Shown here: positions 8,176 through 17,182 of the stretch, piece by piece
Numbering within the stretch: the first letter of the stretch is position 1
Layout: each line of letters opens with the position of its first letter
Assembly (NCBI RefSeq): GCF_947503855.1
Contig: NZ_CANNFF010000004.1
Coordinates: forward strand, 62,001-126,000
DNA: 64,000 nt
Direction of reading: 5' to 3'
Source of the DNA: an uncultured Polaribacter sp.
Lineage (GTDB): Bacteria > Bacteroidota > Bacteroidia > Flavobacteriales > Flavobacteriaceae
Notes under the pieces: model-generated
The model's database searches: none
What the model was told of the DNA's origin: nothing
Seen by the model: the letters and a program-made list of their open reading frames with translations, nothing else
Translations under genes and position numbers: made by a program

Positions 8176-9141
8176 ATGACAGGAACAGTATACAAATCTA
8201 CAGGAAGTTGGTATTTTGTAAAAGATACTTTAGGAAACTTTCATAAATGTAGAATTAAAGGCAAATTCAGAATCAAAGGCATTAAAAGTACCAACCCAAT
8301 TGCGGTTGGCGATCAAGTGCAATTTGATATCGAAAAAAAAGGAGATGAAGAAACAGGAGTCATAAAAAAAATATTAGATAGAGAAAATTTTATTGTTCGT
8401 AAATCTGTAAACCTGTCTAAGCAAACACATATTATTGCTGCCAATATAGATCAAGTTTTTTTATTAATCACCATAAATAATCCACCTACATTTACCACAT
8501 TTATAGACCGTTTTTTAGTTTCTGCAAGAGCCTACAGAATAGACGTAATTTTAGTATTTAATAAAATAGACGCCTACGAAATTGAAGAACGAGCAGAAAT
8601 TTTATACCTCAAAGATATTTACGAAGCTATTGGTTATAAGTGTGTAGAAGTATCTGCAACCGAAAAGAAAAACGTAACTACTGTAAAAGAAATGATGCAA
8701 GGTAAAACTTCTATGTTTGTAGGACATTCTGGAGTTGGTAAAACCACATTGGTAAACGCAATAGAGCCCAGTTTAGATTTAAAAACTAAAGAAATTTCAG
8801 ACCAACACAAACAAGGGCAACACACAACAACCTTTGCAGAAATGTTCGATTTAAGTTTTGACGCCAGAATTATAGATACACCAGGTATCAAAGGTTTTGG
8901 AGTGGTAGATATGGATAAATACGAATTGGGCGATTATTTTCCGGAGTTTTTTGCCCTAAAGCAAGACTGTAAGTTTAACAATTGCATCCATTTAAAAGAG
9001 CCACACTGTGCTGTAAAAGAAGCGTTAGAAAATGAAGAAGTTTCTTGGTCTCGTTACAAAAGTTACCTGCAAATTATAGAAGGAGAAGAAGAAACAGAAC
9101 ACTTTAGAACCGATATTTGGAACGAAGAAGATAATGACTGA
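8176..9141 (+). CDS. rsgA: Ribosome small-subunit biogenesis GTPase RsgA
   Basis: A circularly permuted GTPase that checks late 30S maturation. The 321 residues show an N-terminal OB-fold (about 1-75), G4 NKID near residue 128, then G1 GHSGVGKTT near 182 and G3 DTPG near 233 (the permuted G4-G1-G3 order), and a C-terminal zinc-binding segment CKFNNCIHLKEPHC. All key residues are present. The next gene, dtd, starts 2 bp after its stop, so the two are likely co-transcribed. Confidence 0.96.
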   Translation: MTGTVYKSTGSWYFVKDTLGNFHKCRIKGKFRIKGIKSTNPIAVGDQVQFDIEKKGDEETGVIKKILDRENFIVRKSVNLSKQTHIIAANIDQVFLLITINNPPTFTTFIDRFLVSARAYRIDVILVFNKIDAYEIEERAEILYLKDIYEAIGYKCVEVSATEKKNVTTVKEMMQGKTSMFVGHSGVGKTTLVNAIEPSLDLKTKEISDQHKQGQHTTTFAEMFDLSFDARIIDTPGIKGFGVVDMDKYELGDYFPEFFALKQDCKFNNCIHLKEPHCAVKEALENEEVSWSRYKSYLQIIEGEEETEHFRTDIWNEEDND

Positions 9142-9143
9142 TT

Positions 9144-9596
9144 ATGAAAATAGTAATTCAAAGAGTATCAAAAGCAAGCGTTACTATTAATGATGAAAAA
9201 GTTGCCAATATAAAAACAGGTTTATTGGTTCTATTAGGTATTGTTACAGATGATAGTCAAAAAGATGTTGATTTTTTGGTTAGAAAAACTGCAAATCTGC
9301 GCATTTTTAATGATGAAAATGGCGTAATGAACAACTCTCTAAAAGACTGCGATGGAGAAGTAATAGTAGTAAGTCAGTTTACGTTACATGCAGCAACCAA
9401 AAAAGGAAACAGACCTAGTTATATAAAAGCTGCAAAACCAGAAATTGCTATTCCTTTGTATGAGAAATTCGTGTCAACTTTAGAAATAGAACTCGATAAA
9501 AAAGTACAAACTGGCGAGTTTGGTGCAGATATGAAAGTAGAATTGTTAAACGATGGCCCAGTAACCATCATTATAGATTCTAAAAACAAAGAATAA
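9144..9596 (+). CDS. dtd: D-aminoacyl-tRNA deacylase
   Basis: Removes D-amino acids, and glycine from mischarged tRNA-Ala, as a homodimer. The 150-residue length is typical. Family signatures are present: the N-terminal MKIVIQRVSKASVTI, SQFTLHA (about 77-83) and the C-terminal NDGPVTIII. It follows rsgA by 2 bp and precedes the short TatD-like gene by 4 bp, forming a compact plus-strand cluster. Confidence 0.95.
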   Translation: MKIVIQRVSKASVTINDEKVANIKTGLLVLLGIVTDDSQKDVDFLVRKTANLRIFNDENGVMNNSLKDCDGEVIVVSQFTLHAATKKGNRPSYIKAAKPEIAIPLYEKFVSTLEIELDKKVQTGEFGADMKVELLNDGPVTIIIDSKNKE

Positions 9597-9600
9597 AGAT

Positions 9601-10251
9601 TTGGATTTTATAGACATCCATACACATAAAAAACAATTTTTCGAAAACGTATTTTCCGTAGCAAATAAATATCCAGTTTCATTAGATTTTACTTCCCCTT
9701 TTTCTATAGGTATTCATCCTTGGTTTATCAATAAAAATAAAATTGAAGCAGAACTTTTAATACTAGCCAAAAAACTACAACATAAAAATTGTGTGGCTTT
9801 GGGTGAGTGTGGTTTAGATAAAGTTATAAAAACCGATTTTGAGCTGCAAAAAACCGTGTTTAAAAAGCAAATTCAGCTTTCAGAAAAATACCAAAAACCT
9901 TTAATAATTCATTGTGTAAAAGCGTATCAAGACATTGTAGAGTTAAAAAAAGAGCTAAAACCAAGACAAGTTTGGCTTGTTCATGGTTTCAATAAAAATT
10001 GGCAAGTTGCCCAAAGTTTATTAAAAAACGGAATTTTACTATCTTTTGGGACAGCCATTATCAACCATAAAAAATTACAAGAAGTGGTTGCAAAAGTGTC
10101 TTTAGAAAAACTTTTTTTAGAAACCGATGATAAAGACGATGCCATTGTAGAGGTTTACGTAAAACTAGCAAAACTAAAAGGTGTGCCTTTGGAAATTTTA
10201 CAGCAAAAAATCCAAGAAAATTTTAAACAATTATTTTTAAAAACAACTTAA
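9601..10251 (+). CDS. TatD-family metal-dependent hydrolase, short form
   Basis: A 216-residue TIM-barrel hydrolase related to TatD deoxyribonucleases. The expected metal and catalytic residues are visible: HTH near the N-terminus, ALGECGLD (Glu), IIHCVKAYQD (His), LVHGFNKN (His) and LETDDKDD (Asp). It is about 40 residues shorter than the canonical TatD encoded at 49396-50160 and diverged from it, with a reduced middle region. The start is TTG at 9601, 4 bp after the dtd stop. Its stop shares bases with the stop of the convergent phosphopantetheinyl transferase gene. The exact substrate is unknown. Confidence 0.82.
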   Translation: MDFIDIHTHKKQFFENVFSVANKYPVSLDFTSPFSIGIHPWFINKNKIEAELLILAKKLQHKNCVALGECGLDKVIKTDFELQKTVFKKQIQLSEKYQKPLIIHCVKAYQDIVELKKELKPRQVWLVHGFNKNWQVAQSLLKNGILLSFGTAIINHKKLQEVVAKVSLEKLFLETDDKDDAIVEVYVKLAKLKGVPLEILQQKIQENFKQLFLKTT

Positions 10252-10874
10252 TGGGCATACACACAAGTAAAGCCTTCAAACTCTAAAAAGGCTATTTCGT
10301 AAGTCATTTTCTCACCATTATATCTAATTTCTCCACTTGTTTTTTCATCAGCAAACTTAAAATCCTCAATATAAATGTGATGCAAGAATCGTAGTTTTTT
10401 CTTTCCGTAAATTTTATATAAACTCTCTTTAGCTCCCCAAACAATGGTTAATTTACTAATTAAAGCATCATGGTTTGCAATGGTTTTATATTCTTCTATT
10501 GGCGTAAATTTATGCGCTATTTTTAAAATTTTATCTCGCTGTTTTTCAATGTCTATACCCACATGCAAATCATCAGAAGTAATAATGGCAGTAAAAGTAA
10601 AAGAGTGCGTAATAGAAATGTATTTACCATCTTTTAAATGTGGTTTTCCAAACGCATCATAAACTAAATCAAAATCTGTATAACCTACTTTTTTTAGCAA
10701 ATGTCTAATACTCAAAAAACCTTTTTGGTGCAACTCAGACCTCATAGAATTTAAGCGAGTTTCACTTTTTTTAGAAAGTTGGGTGTTTTCTTTTAATTCA
10801 GCAATAGATTCTTCAATCTTCCAAATCAGTACTTTAGTAGTTTTGTTAACCGTTAATGTTTTGTAAAGAGCCAT
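10248..10874 (-). CDS. 4'-phosphopantetheinyl transferase superfamily protein
   Basis: Transfers the phosphopantetheine arm of CoA to a carrier-protein serine. The 208 residues carry the Sfp-type motifs LHVGIDIEKQRD (Mg-binding Asp and Glu, about 98-109) and WGAKESLYKIYGKK (about 146-159), plus a GKPHL segment. The length fits the Sfp/HetI/AcpT group. There is no carrier protein or synthase gene nearby to name its partner; housekeeping ACP modification is plausible. It overlaps the TatD-like gene tail to tail by 4 bp and is divergent from ahcY. Confidence 0.88.
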   Translation of the reverse strand: MALYKTLTVNKTTKVLIWKIEESIAELKENTQLSKKSETRLNSMRSELHQKGFLSIRHLLKKVGYTDFDLVYDAFGKPHLKDGKYISITHSFTFTAIITSDDLHVGIDIEKQRDKILKIAHKFTPIEEYKTIANHDALISKLTIVWGAKESLYKIYGKKKLRFLHHIYIEDFKFADEKTSGEIRYNGEKMTYEIAFLEFEGFTCVYAH

Positions 10875-10894
10875 ATATTTTAAAATCTAAGTCG

Positions 10895-10902
10895 TATCTT
10901 TG
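10895..10902 (+). promoter_or_regulatory. ahcY promoter -7 box
   Basis: TATCTTTG matches TAnnTTTG, 34 bp before the ahcY ATG. The -33 element is not clear. Confidence 0.55.
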
Positions 10903-10936
10903 CACCTCTAAAAAATAGAATATAAAGATACAAAAT

Positions 10937-12250
10937 ATGAGCACAAATACAGCTTACGTACCATTTAAAGTAAAAGATATTTCTCTAGCAGATTGGGGAA
11001 GAAAAGAAATTGAGTTAGCAGAAGCTGAAATGCCAGGTTTAATGGCGTTGAGAGAAGAATATGGAGATGCACAACCTTTAAAAGGTGCAAGAATTGCAGG
11101 TTGTTTACACATGACCATTCAGACTGCAGTTTTAATTGAAACCTTACAAGCTTTAGGTGCAGAGGTTACTTGGAGCTCTTGTAATATTTTTTCTACCCAA
11201 GACCAAGCAGCTGCTGCAATTGCTGCAACAGGTACACCTGTGTATGCGTGGAAAGGAATGAACGAAGAAGAATTTGACTGGTGTATAGAGCAAACCTTAT
11301 TTTTTGGCGAAGACAAAAAGCCATTAAATATGATTTTAGATGATGGTGGAGATTTAACCAATATGGTTTTAGATAAATATCCAGAATTGGCTGCAGGCAT
11401 TAACGGATTATCAGAAGAAACTACAACAGGAGTTCATAGATTATACGAAAGAGTAAAAAATGGCACACTACCAATGCCGGCAATTAATATTAATGATTCT
11501 GTAACCAAATCAAAATTTGATAACAAATATGGTTGTAAAGAATCTGCTGTTGATGCAATTAGAAGAGCAACAGATATAATGTTAGCTGGTAAAAGAGTAG
11601 TAGTTTGTGGTTATGGAGATGTTGGTAAAGGTACAGCAGCTTCTTTTAAAGGTGCAGGTTCTATTGTTACAGTTACAGAAATAGACCCAATTTGTGCGTT
11701 ACAAGCAGCTATGGATGGTTTTGAAGTTAAGAAGCTAGAAACAGTTATGGGGAATGCAGATATCATTATTACTACAACAGGGAATAAAGATATTGTAAAA
11801 GAAGAACATTTTAAAGGTGTAAAAGACAAAACAATTATCTGTAACATAGGGCATTTTGATAACGAATTAGATATTGCTTGGTTAAACAATAATTATGGCG
11901 ATACTAAAGTAGAAATCAAACCTCAGGTAGATAAATATACCATAGATGGTAAAGATCTTATTATTTTAGCAGAAGGGCGTTTGGTAAACTTAGGTTGCGC
12001 AACTGGGCACCCAAGTTTTGTAATGTCTAACTCATTTACCAACCAAACGTTGGCACAAATGGAGCTTTGGAACAATGCAGACGCTTATCAAAATAAAGTA
12101 TACATGTTACCAAAACATTTAGATGAAAAAGTAGCAAAATTACACTTAGAAAAAATTGGTGTAGAGCTAACAGAATTACGTAACGACCAAGCAGAATATA
12201 TTGGAGTTACTGTAGAAGGCCCATATAAGCCAGAACATTACAGATACTAG
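10937..12250 (+). CDS. ahcY: Adenosylhomocysteinase
   Basis: Hydrolyses S-adenosylhomocysteine to adenosine and homocysteine, relieving product inhibition of methyltransferases. The 437 residues contain the substrate-domain [15 protein letters not shown], the NAD-binding [15 protein letters not shown] (about 225-239), GNKDI and NIGHFDNE, and the C-terminal PYKPEHYRY with the Lys-Tyr pair that reaches into the partner subunit. All family hallmarks are present. It is a single-gene unit with its own -7 box and terminator. Confidence 0.97.
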   Translation: MSTNTAYVPFKVKDISLADWGRKEIELAEAEMPGLMALREEYGDAQPLKGARIAGCLHMTIQTAVLIETLQALGAEVTWSSCNIFSTQDQAAAAIAATGTPVYAWKGMNEEEFDWCIEQTLFFGEDKKPLNMILDDGGDLTNMVLDKYPELAAGINGLSEETTTGVHRLYERVKNGTLPMPAININDSVTKSKFDNKYGCKESAVDAIRRATDIMLAGKRVVVCGYGDVGKGTAASFKGAGSIVTVTEIDPICALQAAMDGFEVKKLETVMGNADIIITTTGNKDIVKEEHFKGVKDKTIICNIGHFDNELDIAWLNNNYGDTKVEIKPQVDKYTIDGKDLIILAEGRLVNLGCATGHPSFVMSNSFTNQTLAQMELWNNADAYQNKVYMLPKHLDEKVAKLHLEKIGVELTELRNDQAEYIGVTVEGPYKPEHYRY

Positions 12251-12555
12251 ACTTTAGTTTTTAGATACTAATTCTAATAGATGTTATTATTCTTGCGCAG
12301 GCAAGAATCTAACTATAAAACTTAAAAACTCTTTCATTTGAACTGAATTTATTTCAGTTTCTTTGAAAGAGTTTTTTATTTGAGCGTTTTAATAGGCCGT
12401 AATTTATCTTGAGAAAAGACGAAATACGTACTCTTTTTATCTTTTTTCTGATTTTATTTCAGCATCTTCTATTGAGAGTTTCCTAAAATTAAAATTTGTT
12501 AATTACTTCTTTAAAATTAACATTTATCAATTCCTTTTTCTTGTAATTTTAAAGT
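12251..12555 (+). other. Intergenic stretch between ahcY and umuD
   Basis: Holds the ahcY terminator (12324-12376), a degenerate stretch resembling the left end of the nested inverted-repeat element (12383-12412), and two imperfect direct repeats just before umuD (AAATTAAAATTTGTTAATTA and AAATTAACATTTATCAATT) that could be operator half-sites. No LexA-type box of known sequence was recognised. Confidence 0.4.
12324..12376 (+). terminator. ahcY terminator
   Basis: A 13-bp stem (AAAAACTCTTTCA against TGAAAGAGTTTTT) enclosing a second hairpin (GAACTGAA / TTCAGTTTC region), followed by T residues. Confidence 0.8.
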
Positions 12556-12921
12556 GTGAAATCAGGAGAGACAAAATTGGTGCAAAAAACCAAAAAAAGT
12601 TACAGAGTTGCGCGTCCAAAACAGACGGGTTTTTCTAGTCCTGCCACACATTACACAGAACCCAGAATAGATTTAAACGACGTTTTAATAAACAATCCTT
12701 CCGCCACTTTTTACGTACGTGTTATCGATAATAGTTTTGCCGAATTTGATATTTTAGAGAAAGATGTTTTGATAATCGATAAATCTCTATCGCCTAAAAA
12801 TAATCAGTTGGCTGTAATTGCAAAAGAAGGTGCTTTTCAAATTACAAGAATAGATACCAACTCTAAAGAAGAAATTCAACTTTGGGGTGTAATTACCTAT
12901 ATTATAAAATCTACTTTATGA
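12556..12921 (+). CDS. umuD: UmuD-like S24 peptidase, degenerate
   Basis: Homologous to the autoproteolytic subunit of DNA polymerase V. The segment [17 protein letters not shown] followed by [11 protein letters not shown] matches UmuD, and the serine of the catalytic dyad aligns in IDNSFAEFD. Two features are abnormal. Where UmuD has FTVKKL with the catalytic lysine, this protein reads FQITRI, so the lysine is replaced by Thr. The stretch of ~20 residues before the last strand is also missing, giving 121 residues against ~139 in E. coli. The start is GTG at 12556. It overlaps umuC by 4 bases. It may be a structural partner of UmuC that does not self-cleave. Confidence 0.8.
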   Translation: MKSGETKLVQKTKKSYRVARPKQTGFSSPATHYTEPRIDLNDVLINNPSATFYVRVIDNSFAEFDILEKDVLIIDKSLSPKNNQLAVIAKEGAFQITRIDTNSKEEIQLWGVITYIIKSTL

Positions 12922-14198
12922 TAGCTTTAGTAGATTGTAATAGCTTCTATGCGTCTTGCGAACAAGTTTTTAGACCCGATTTACAAGGCAAGCCAGTAGT
13001 AGTTTTAAGCAATAACGATGGTTGTATTATTGCAGCCAATAAAGAAGCAAAAGCATTGGCACATATACCAATGTTTCAACCAGTTTTTAAAATTAAAGAC
13101 ATTTTAAAAGCGAATAATGTTACCTGTTTTTCTTCTAATTATACATTGTATGCAGATATGTCTCAAAGAGTAATGGATACGTTACGAGAATTTTCACCAA
13201 TGGTAGAAGAATATAGTATAGATGAAAGCTTTGTAGATTTATCACACTACCCAGCAGATAAAATTGAAGAAATTGCCCATAAAATAAAAAATAGTGTACA
13301 TAAAAACACGGGAATTCCTGTTGGAGTAGGAGTAGCAAAAACAAAATCGCTCTCTAAAATTGCAAATAAATTTGCAAAGAAAATTCCAGAAAACAAAGGA
13401 GTTTTAGTAATAGACACCGAAGAAAAAAGAACCAAATTATTACAAGTAGCAAAAGTAAAAGATATTTGGGGTATTGGCCGCAAACACACCATTCGTGTAG
13501 AAAATACAGGAGCAAAAACAGCTTTAGATTTTGCAAATATGCCTTTGGCTTGGGTGCGTAAAGAAATGACAGTTGTGGGAGAGCGCTTATGGAGAGAGCT
13601 CAATAATTTTCCTTGCCATAATTTGGTAGACATTGTAAAACCCAAAAAAGGCATTGGTACAGCAAAATCTTTCGGAAAAAAGTTAACAGACTATAGTATC
13701 ATTTCAGAAGCTACTAGTTTTTACGTTGCAGAAGTGGCAGATTTGTTGCGTCAACAAGGTTCTGCAGCAGGTTGTATCGAAGTTTTTTTACACACCAATT
13801 CTTTTAGCAATCTAGATAATCAGTATCGCAATAAAATAATTATCACTTTAGATACGCCTACAAACAATACTATAAAATTAACCAAAGAAGCTTTAAAAGG
13901 ATTAAAAAAAATATACAAACCTGGGTACCGTTACAAAAAAGTAGGTGTTCATTTATTTCATTTAATTCCAGAAAACCAAGTGCAAATAAGTCTTTTTCAT
14001 CAAGAGCACAAAGCAGAAAGTAAAAAACTATCTGATGTTATAGACCAGCTTAATAGCAAGTTTGGTAAAAACAAGGTAAAATTAGCAACCGTGGGTAACA
14101 GAGAAAAAGAATGGGGATTAATTAAAAAGCATAGAAGCCCAAGATTTACTACACAATGGAATGAGCTTTTAACAATTGGAGAGAAAGTATCGAAGTAA
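12918..14198 (+). CDS. umuC: Y-family DNA polymerase V subunit UmuC
   Basis: Error-prone translesion polymerase. I place the start at ATG 12918, overlapping the umuD stop (ATGA), because homology begins at once with [18 protein letters not shown]; an upstream in-frame ATG at 12882 lies inside umuD. The 426 residues show the catalytic acidic motifs (DCNSFYAS near 6 and [10 protein letters not shown] near 100), the palm and thumb, and the little-finger domain with [12 protein letters not shown]. The C-terminal portion ([12 protein letters not shown]) is typical of UmuC. It is co-transcribed with the degenerate umuD and probably DNA-damage induced, though no operator was identified. Confidence 0.95.
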   Translation: MIALVDCNSFYASCEQVFRPDLQGKPVVVLSNNDGCIIAANKEAKALAHIPMFQPVFKIKDILKANNVTCFSSNYTLYADMSQRVMDTLREFSPMVEEYSIDESFVDLSHYPADKIEEIAHKIKNSVHKNTGIPVGVGVAKTKSLSKIANKFAKKIPENKGVLVIDTEEKRTKLLQVAKVKDIWGIGRKHTIRVENTGAKTALDFANMPLAWVRKEMTVVGERLWRELNNFPCHNLVDIVKPKKGIGTAKSFGKKLTDYSIISEATSFYVAEVADLLRQQGSAAGCIEVFLHTNSFSNLDNQYRNKIIITLDTPTNNTIKLTKEALKGLKKIYKPGYRYKKVGVHLFHLIPENQVQISLFHQEHKAESKKLSDVIDQLNSKFGKNKVKLATVGNREKEWGLIKKHRSPRFTTQWNELLTIGEKVSK

Positions 14199-14209
14199 TT
14201 TTATTTTTT

Positions 14210-14354
14210 GGGCGTTTTAACGGGCTTTCCATTATATCTTTTTTTTTATGCTTAAGTGGTTTTAGTAGCTTTTAATGCAACAAGGTTTCTTCTATAAAAC
14301 TACATTGCTTAATTTTATAAAAAAAAAAAAGGATGCCATTTCAATCCCTAACGC
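14210..14354. repeat. Nested inverted-repeat element, copy B
   Basis: Begins GGGCGTT (14210-14216) and ends TAACGC (14349-14354). Blocks in order: GGGCTTTCCATTATATC, a T9 run, ~65 variable bases, an A11 run, GGATGCCATTTCAATCCCTAACGC (split in two lines of sequence). The T-run and A-run with flanking ATC/GAT can pair. It lies 11 bp after the umuC stop. Related to copy A at 7817-7903. Confidence 0.55.
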
Positions 14355-14385
14355 AGCCTATTAATTTAGTGCATAGCATAAAATT

Positions 14386-14421
14386 AAAAAGCCTTACATA
14401 TTTATATTGGTAAGGCTTTTT
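14386..14421 (-). terminator. Terminator of the metal-handling cluster
   Basis: A 12-bp stem (AAAAAGCCTTAC / GTAAGGCTTTTT) just downstream of the HMA-domain gene. With T-runs on both strands it may also end umuC transcripts. Confidence 0.8.
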
Positions 14422-14427
14422 AGACAG

Positions 14428-14838
14428 TTAATTCTTTACCTTTTTTACATCACCTTCATGATCTAAAACAATTTTTTCATCCCTATATTTACAACAAGGA
14501 TGCACAGAATTATAAGCTTCTTCTGATGCTACTAATTTTTTATCTTTGTCTAATAAAACATCATGCCCAACTGCTGTAATGTTTTTTTGCACTGTGGCTA
14601 CATCTGTTTTACGCTCGTCCATAATTAGATTTAATTGGTGCGATTTTACATCCCAAATAGCAAATTTTACACCTCTTGTTTTTAATGCAGCAGTTTCTAT
14701 ACGTTTTTTACACATACCACAAATACCATCTACTTTAAAAGTAACTTTAGCATTTTTGTTTTTCTTTTGAATTGCTTCTTGTGCTTGTATAGAAAAGCCA
14801 AGTAAGAATAGACTAAGTATAAATATTATTTTTTTCAT
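14428..14838 (-). CDS. Secreted HMA (heavy-metal-associated) domain protein
   Basis: A 136-residue protein with a Sec signal peptide (MKKIIFILSLFLLGFSIQAQ) and one HMA/MerP-like domain: VTFKVDGICGMCKKRIE carries the metal-binding CxxC near residue 40. The tail has a further Cys pair in HPCCKYRDE, which could be a second ligand site. The protein should be periplasmic or outer-membrane associated. It is the last gene of a three-gene minus-strand cluster (HYC_CC_PP, TonB receptor, HMA) and only 11 bp after the receptor gene. The cluster points to copper or another soft metal, but the metal is inferred. Confidence 0.82.
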   Translation of the reverse strand: MKKIIFILSLFLLGFSIQAQEAIQKKNKNAKVTFKVDGICGMCKKRIETAALKTRGVKFAIWDVKSHQLNLIMDERKTDVATVQKNITAVGHDVLLDKDKKLVASEEAYNSVHPCCKYRDEKIVLDHEGDVKKVKN

Positions 14839-14849
14839 TTTTATGCTAT

Positions 14850-17105
14850 TTAATTAATTTTGAATCGTAAACCTGCATAAATGGCGCGACCAAAAATTGG
14901 TTGATACACAATGGTAGTATCAAAATAGGGGCCAAAAGGATTATCACTTGCTAAAATAGGGTTTTTTTGTTGAATATTGGTTAAATTTTCTGCACCTACA
15001 TACACTTCAAATTGATTAGAAAACACTTTAGTTACTTGACTATTTAACAATTGAAAAGGATCTGAAAATTCCACTATTTGATATTGGCTTGGGTTGCTAC
15101 TTGTATTTGGTAAACGCTGTTTTCCAATATTATTAAAAGTAGTATCAAATTTCCATTGTGCACCATTTTCTTGTAAACTAGTTTCGTAAGATAGATTTGC
15201 AAAAAATCTATTTTTAGGCTGAACAGGTTTTTGCAAATTACCGCTTTTATAATCGGTAGCTACATTAAAATATTTGTAGGCGGTTCTTAAATTAAACCCT
15301 TTGCTTAATTGATAATACAATTCAACCTGAAAACTATTGGCAATACTTTTACCATCTAAATCGTAAAAAGAAATTTCTTGTGGGTTTTCCCAATCTACAA
15401 CAACTTGGTTGCTAAAATTGGTTCTGTAAAAATCGAAGGTTAAATCTCCTTTTTGCTCAATAAGCTTGAATTTTTGCATATAAGAAACACCGTAATTCCA
15501 TGCTATTTCAGGATTTAAACCATAAATGTTTCCACCTACATTGTCAATATTAATTTGTCTAGAACTTGCAAATAATTGCTGGTTTTCTGCAAAAATATTA
15601 GCACTTCTTTTTCCTCTTCCTACAGAAGCTCTAAAAACCCCATTTTTCCAAGGTACATATCTTAAATGTAATCTTGGTGTTATAAAGTTACCTAACAAAT
15701 TATGTGTGTCTACTCTTAAACCAGCAGTAAAACTAAAATTATTTAAATTATCGAAAGCATATTCGAAAAAAACACCCAAAGATTGTTCTTTTCTTTTCAA
15801 ATTCATATCAAAAACACCTACTTCAACAAGTTCCTCATAATTATCAGATGTAAAACTAATTCCTGTTTTAAACTTGTTTCTAGTATCACCAATTATCGAA
15901 TTAAATAATAGGTTAGCATATAAGCTTTCGTGCTTTATATCGTAAACATTCAACCCAAAATAAGAATCTTGTTGATGGTTGCTATAAGCAAATTGAAGGC
16001 CAAAACTTTGAAACGGAAGCTCAGGAAAAACATAGCCTAATTTTGCAGAGGTTTCAAAACGTTTGGTATCTATTTCACTTCCCCAAGCATTGGTGGTTCC
16101 TTTATCTGTTTCAGGATTATAGTTTAATTCGCCCGTTTGTTTTTCATCATTTAAAAATCTAAAATTTATAAAACTAACCCAGCCATTTTGTGCATCTGTA
16201 TATTGCCAACGATTCATTACATTTATTTGATTTGCCAATGGTGTGTCTAAAAAATTATCGTGGTTTCTATCAAATTTTTGCCCTCTATAATTTCCATGAA
16301 CATACAAACCAGCTTGCCATTTATCAGAAATTTTTTCATTAAAATGGGTGTTAAGTTCTAAGCGTCCATTTAAAGAACTGTAAGCGTTTATAAATAATTT
16401 GTTGTCAGAAAAAGGTTTTACCAATTCAGCATTAATTTGTCCAGAAATACTTTCGAAACCATTGGCTACAGAACCTGCACCTTTGGTAATTTGAATGCTT
16501 TCTACCCAGGTTCCTGGAGTAAAAGTTAATCCAAAAGCTTGTGCAGCTCCTCTTACAGAAGGCACATTTTCTTGAGTTATTAATAAATATGGGCTTTTTA
16601 ATCCCAACATTTGTATTTGTCTTGTGCCTGTTAAAGCATCAGAAAAACTAACATCTATAGATGGATTTGTTTCAAAACTTTCTGCCAAATTACAGCAAGC
16701 AGCTTTTAACAACTCATCATTATTTACTGTAAATATATTTGTGGTAGCAAATAAAGATTTTTGTACAGCATCTCGTTTGCTTTTTATGGTAATTTCTTCT
16801 AAATTATTTTCAGGAGTAATAAAATGATGAATAGGCTCTAAACTAGTAATGGTTATGGTATCTGTTTTGAAGCCAATGTAGCTTATAACTAGTTTTTTAT
16901 ATTCAGGTTTGTAGGGTATTGTAAACCAACCTTTTTCATTGGTAACTACACCAATACTAGTGTTTAGCCAATTTACTGTGGCGCCAGGAACACCTAATTG
17001 ATTTTTAGGGTTTTGTTTGTCCATAATCATTCCTTTTAAGTTGGTTTGTGCAAGAATAATTATTGGGAATAGTAGTAAAAAACTACTAGATATAATTTTT
17101 TTCAT
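14850..17105 (-). CDS. TonB-dependent receptor, probably metal-linked
   Basis: A 751-residue outer-membrane receptor. It has a signal peptide (about 1-19), a carboxypeptidase-regulatory-like beta domain (about 22-105; GVPGATVNWLNTSIGVVTNEKGWF), a plug domain (about 115-220, with QITKGAGSVANGFESISGQINAEL) and a 22-strand-type barrel ending GLRFKIN with a C-terminal Asn rather than the usual aromatic residue. The N-terminal regulatory domain is common in Bacteroidota receptors. The neighbours HYC_CC_PP and HMA suggest it moves a metal or metallophore. No SusD partner is present, so glycan uptake is unlikely. Confidence 0.88.
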   Translation of the reverse strand: MKKIISSSFLLLFPIIILAQTNLKGMIMDKQNPKNQLGVPGATVNWLNTSIGVVTNEKGWFTIPYKPEYKKLVISYIGFKTDTITITSLEPIHHFITPENNLEEITIKSKRDAVQKSLFATTNIFTVNNDELLKAACCNLAESFETNPSIDVSFSDALTGTRQIQMLGLKSPYLLITQENVPSVRGAAQAFGLTFTPGTWVESIQITKGAGSVANGFESISGQINAELVKPFSDNKLFINAYSSLNGRLELNTHFNEKISDKWQAGLYVHGNYRGQKFDRNHDNFLDTPLANQINVMNRWQYTDAQNGWVSFINFRFLNDEKQTGELNYNPETDKGTTNAWGSEIDTKRFETSAKLGYVFPELPFQSFGLQFAYSNHQQDSYFGLNVYDIKHESLYANLLFNSIIGDTRNKFKTGISFTSDNYEELVEVGVFDMNLKRKEQSLGVFFEYAFDNLNNFSFTAGLRVDTHNLLGNFITPRLHLRYVPWKNGVFRASVGRGKRSANIFAENQQLFASSRQINIDNVGGNIYGLNPEIAWNYGVSYMQKFKLIEQKGDLTFDFYRTNFSNQVVVDWENPQEISFYDLDGKSIANSFQVELYYQLSKGFNLRTAYKYFNVATDYKSGNLQKPVQPKNRFFANLSYETSLQENGAQWKFDTTFNNIGKQRLPNTSSNPSQYQIVEFSDPFQLLNSQVTKVFSNQFEVYVGAENLTNIQQKNPILASDNPFGPYFDTTIVYQPIFGRAIYAGLRFKIN

Positions 17106-17182
17106 TGATATTGATTTTTAATAATAAATAACCATTACTTCTAGTTTAAGAAGTGATTTTGATAGTTGATAATATTAAAAAA

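Noticed and set aside
12882-12917. Earlier in-frame start for umuC
   Set aside because: It would add a non-homologous [12 protein letters not shown] leader inside umuD; homology starts at ATG 12918, which overlaps the umuD stop.
13135-13654. Minus-strand frames opposite umuC
   Set aside because: Low-complexity Leu/Phe- or Ser-rich translations that result from reading the complement of the real gene.
14850-17105. TonB receptor as part of a SusCD-type glycan uptake locus
   Set aside because: No SusD-type gene or glycoside hydrolase is adjacent; neighbours are metal-type proteins.
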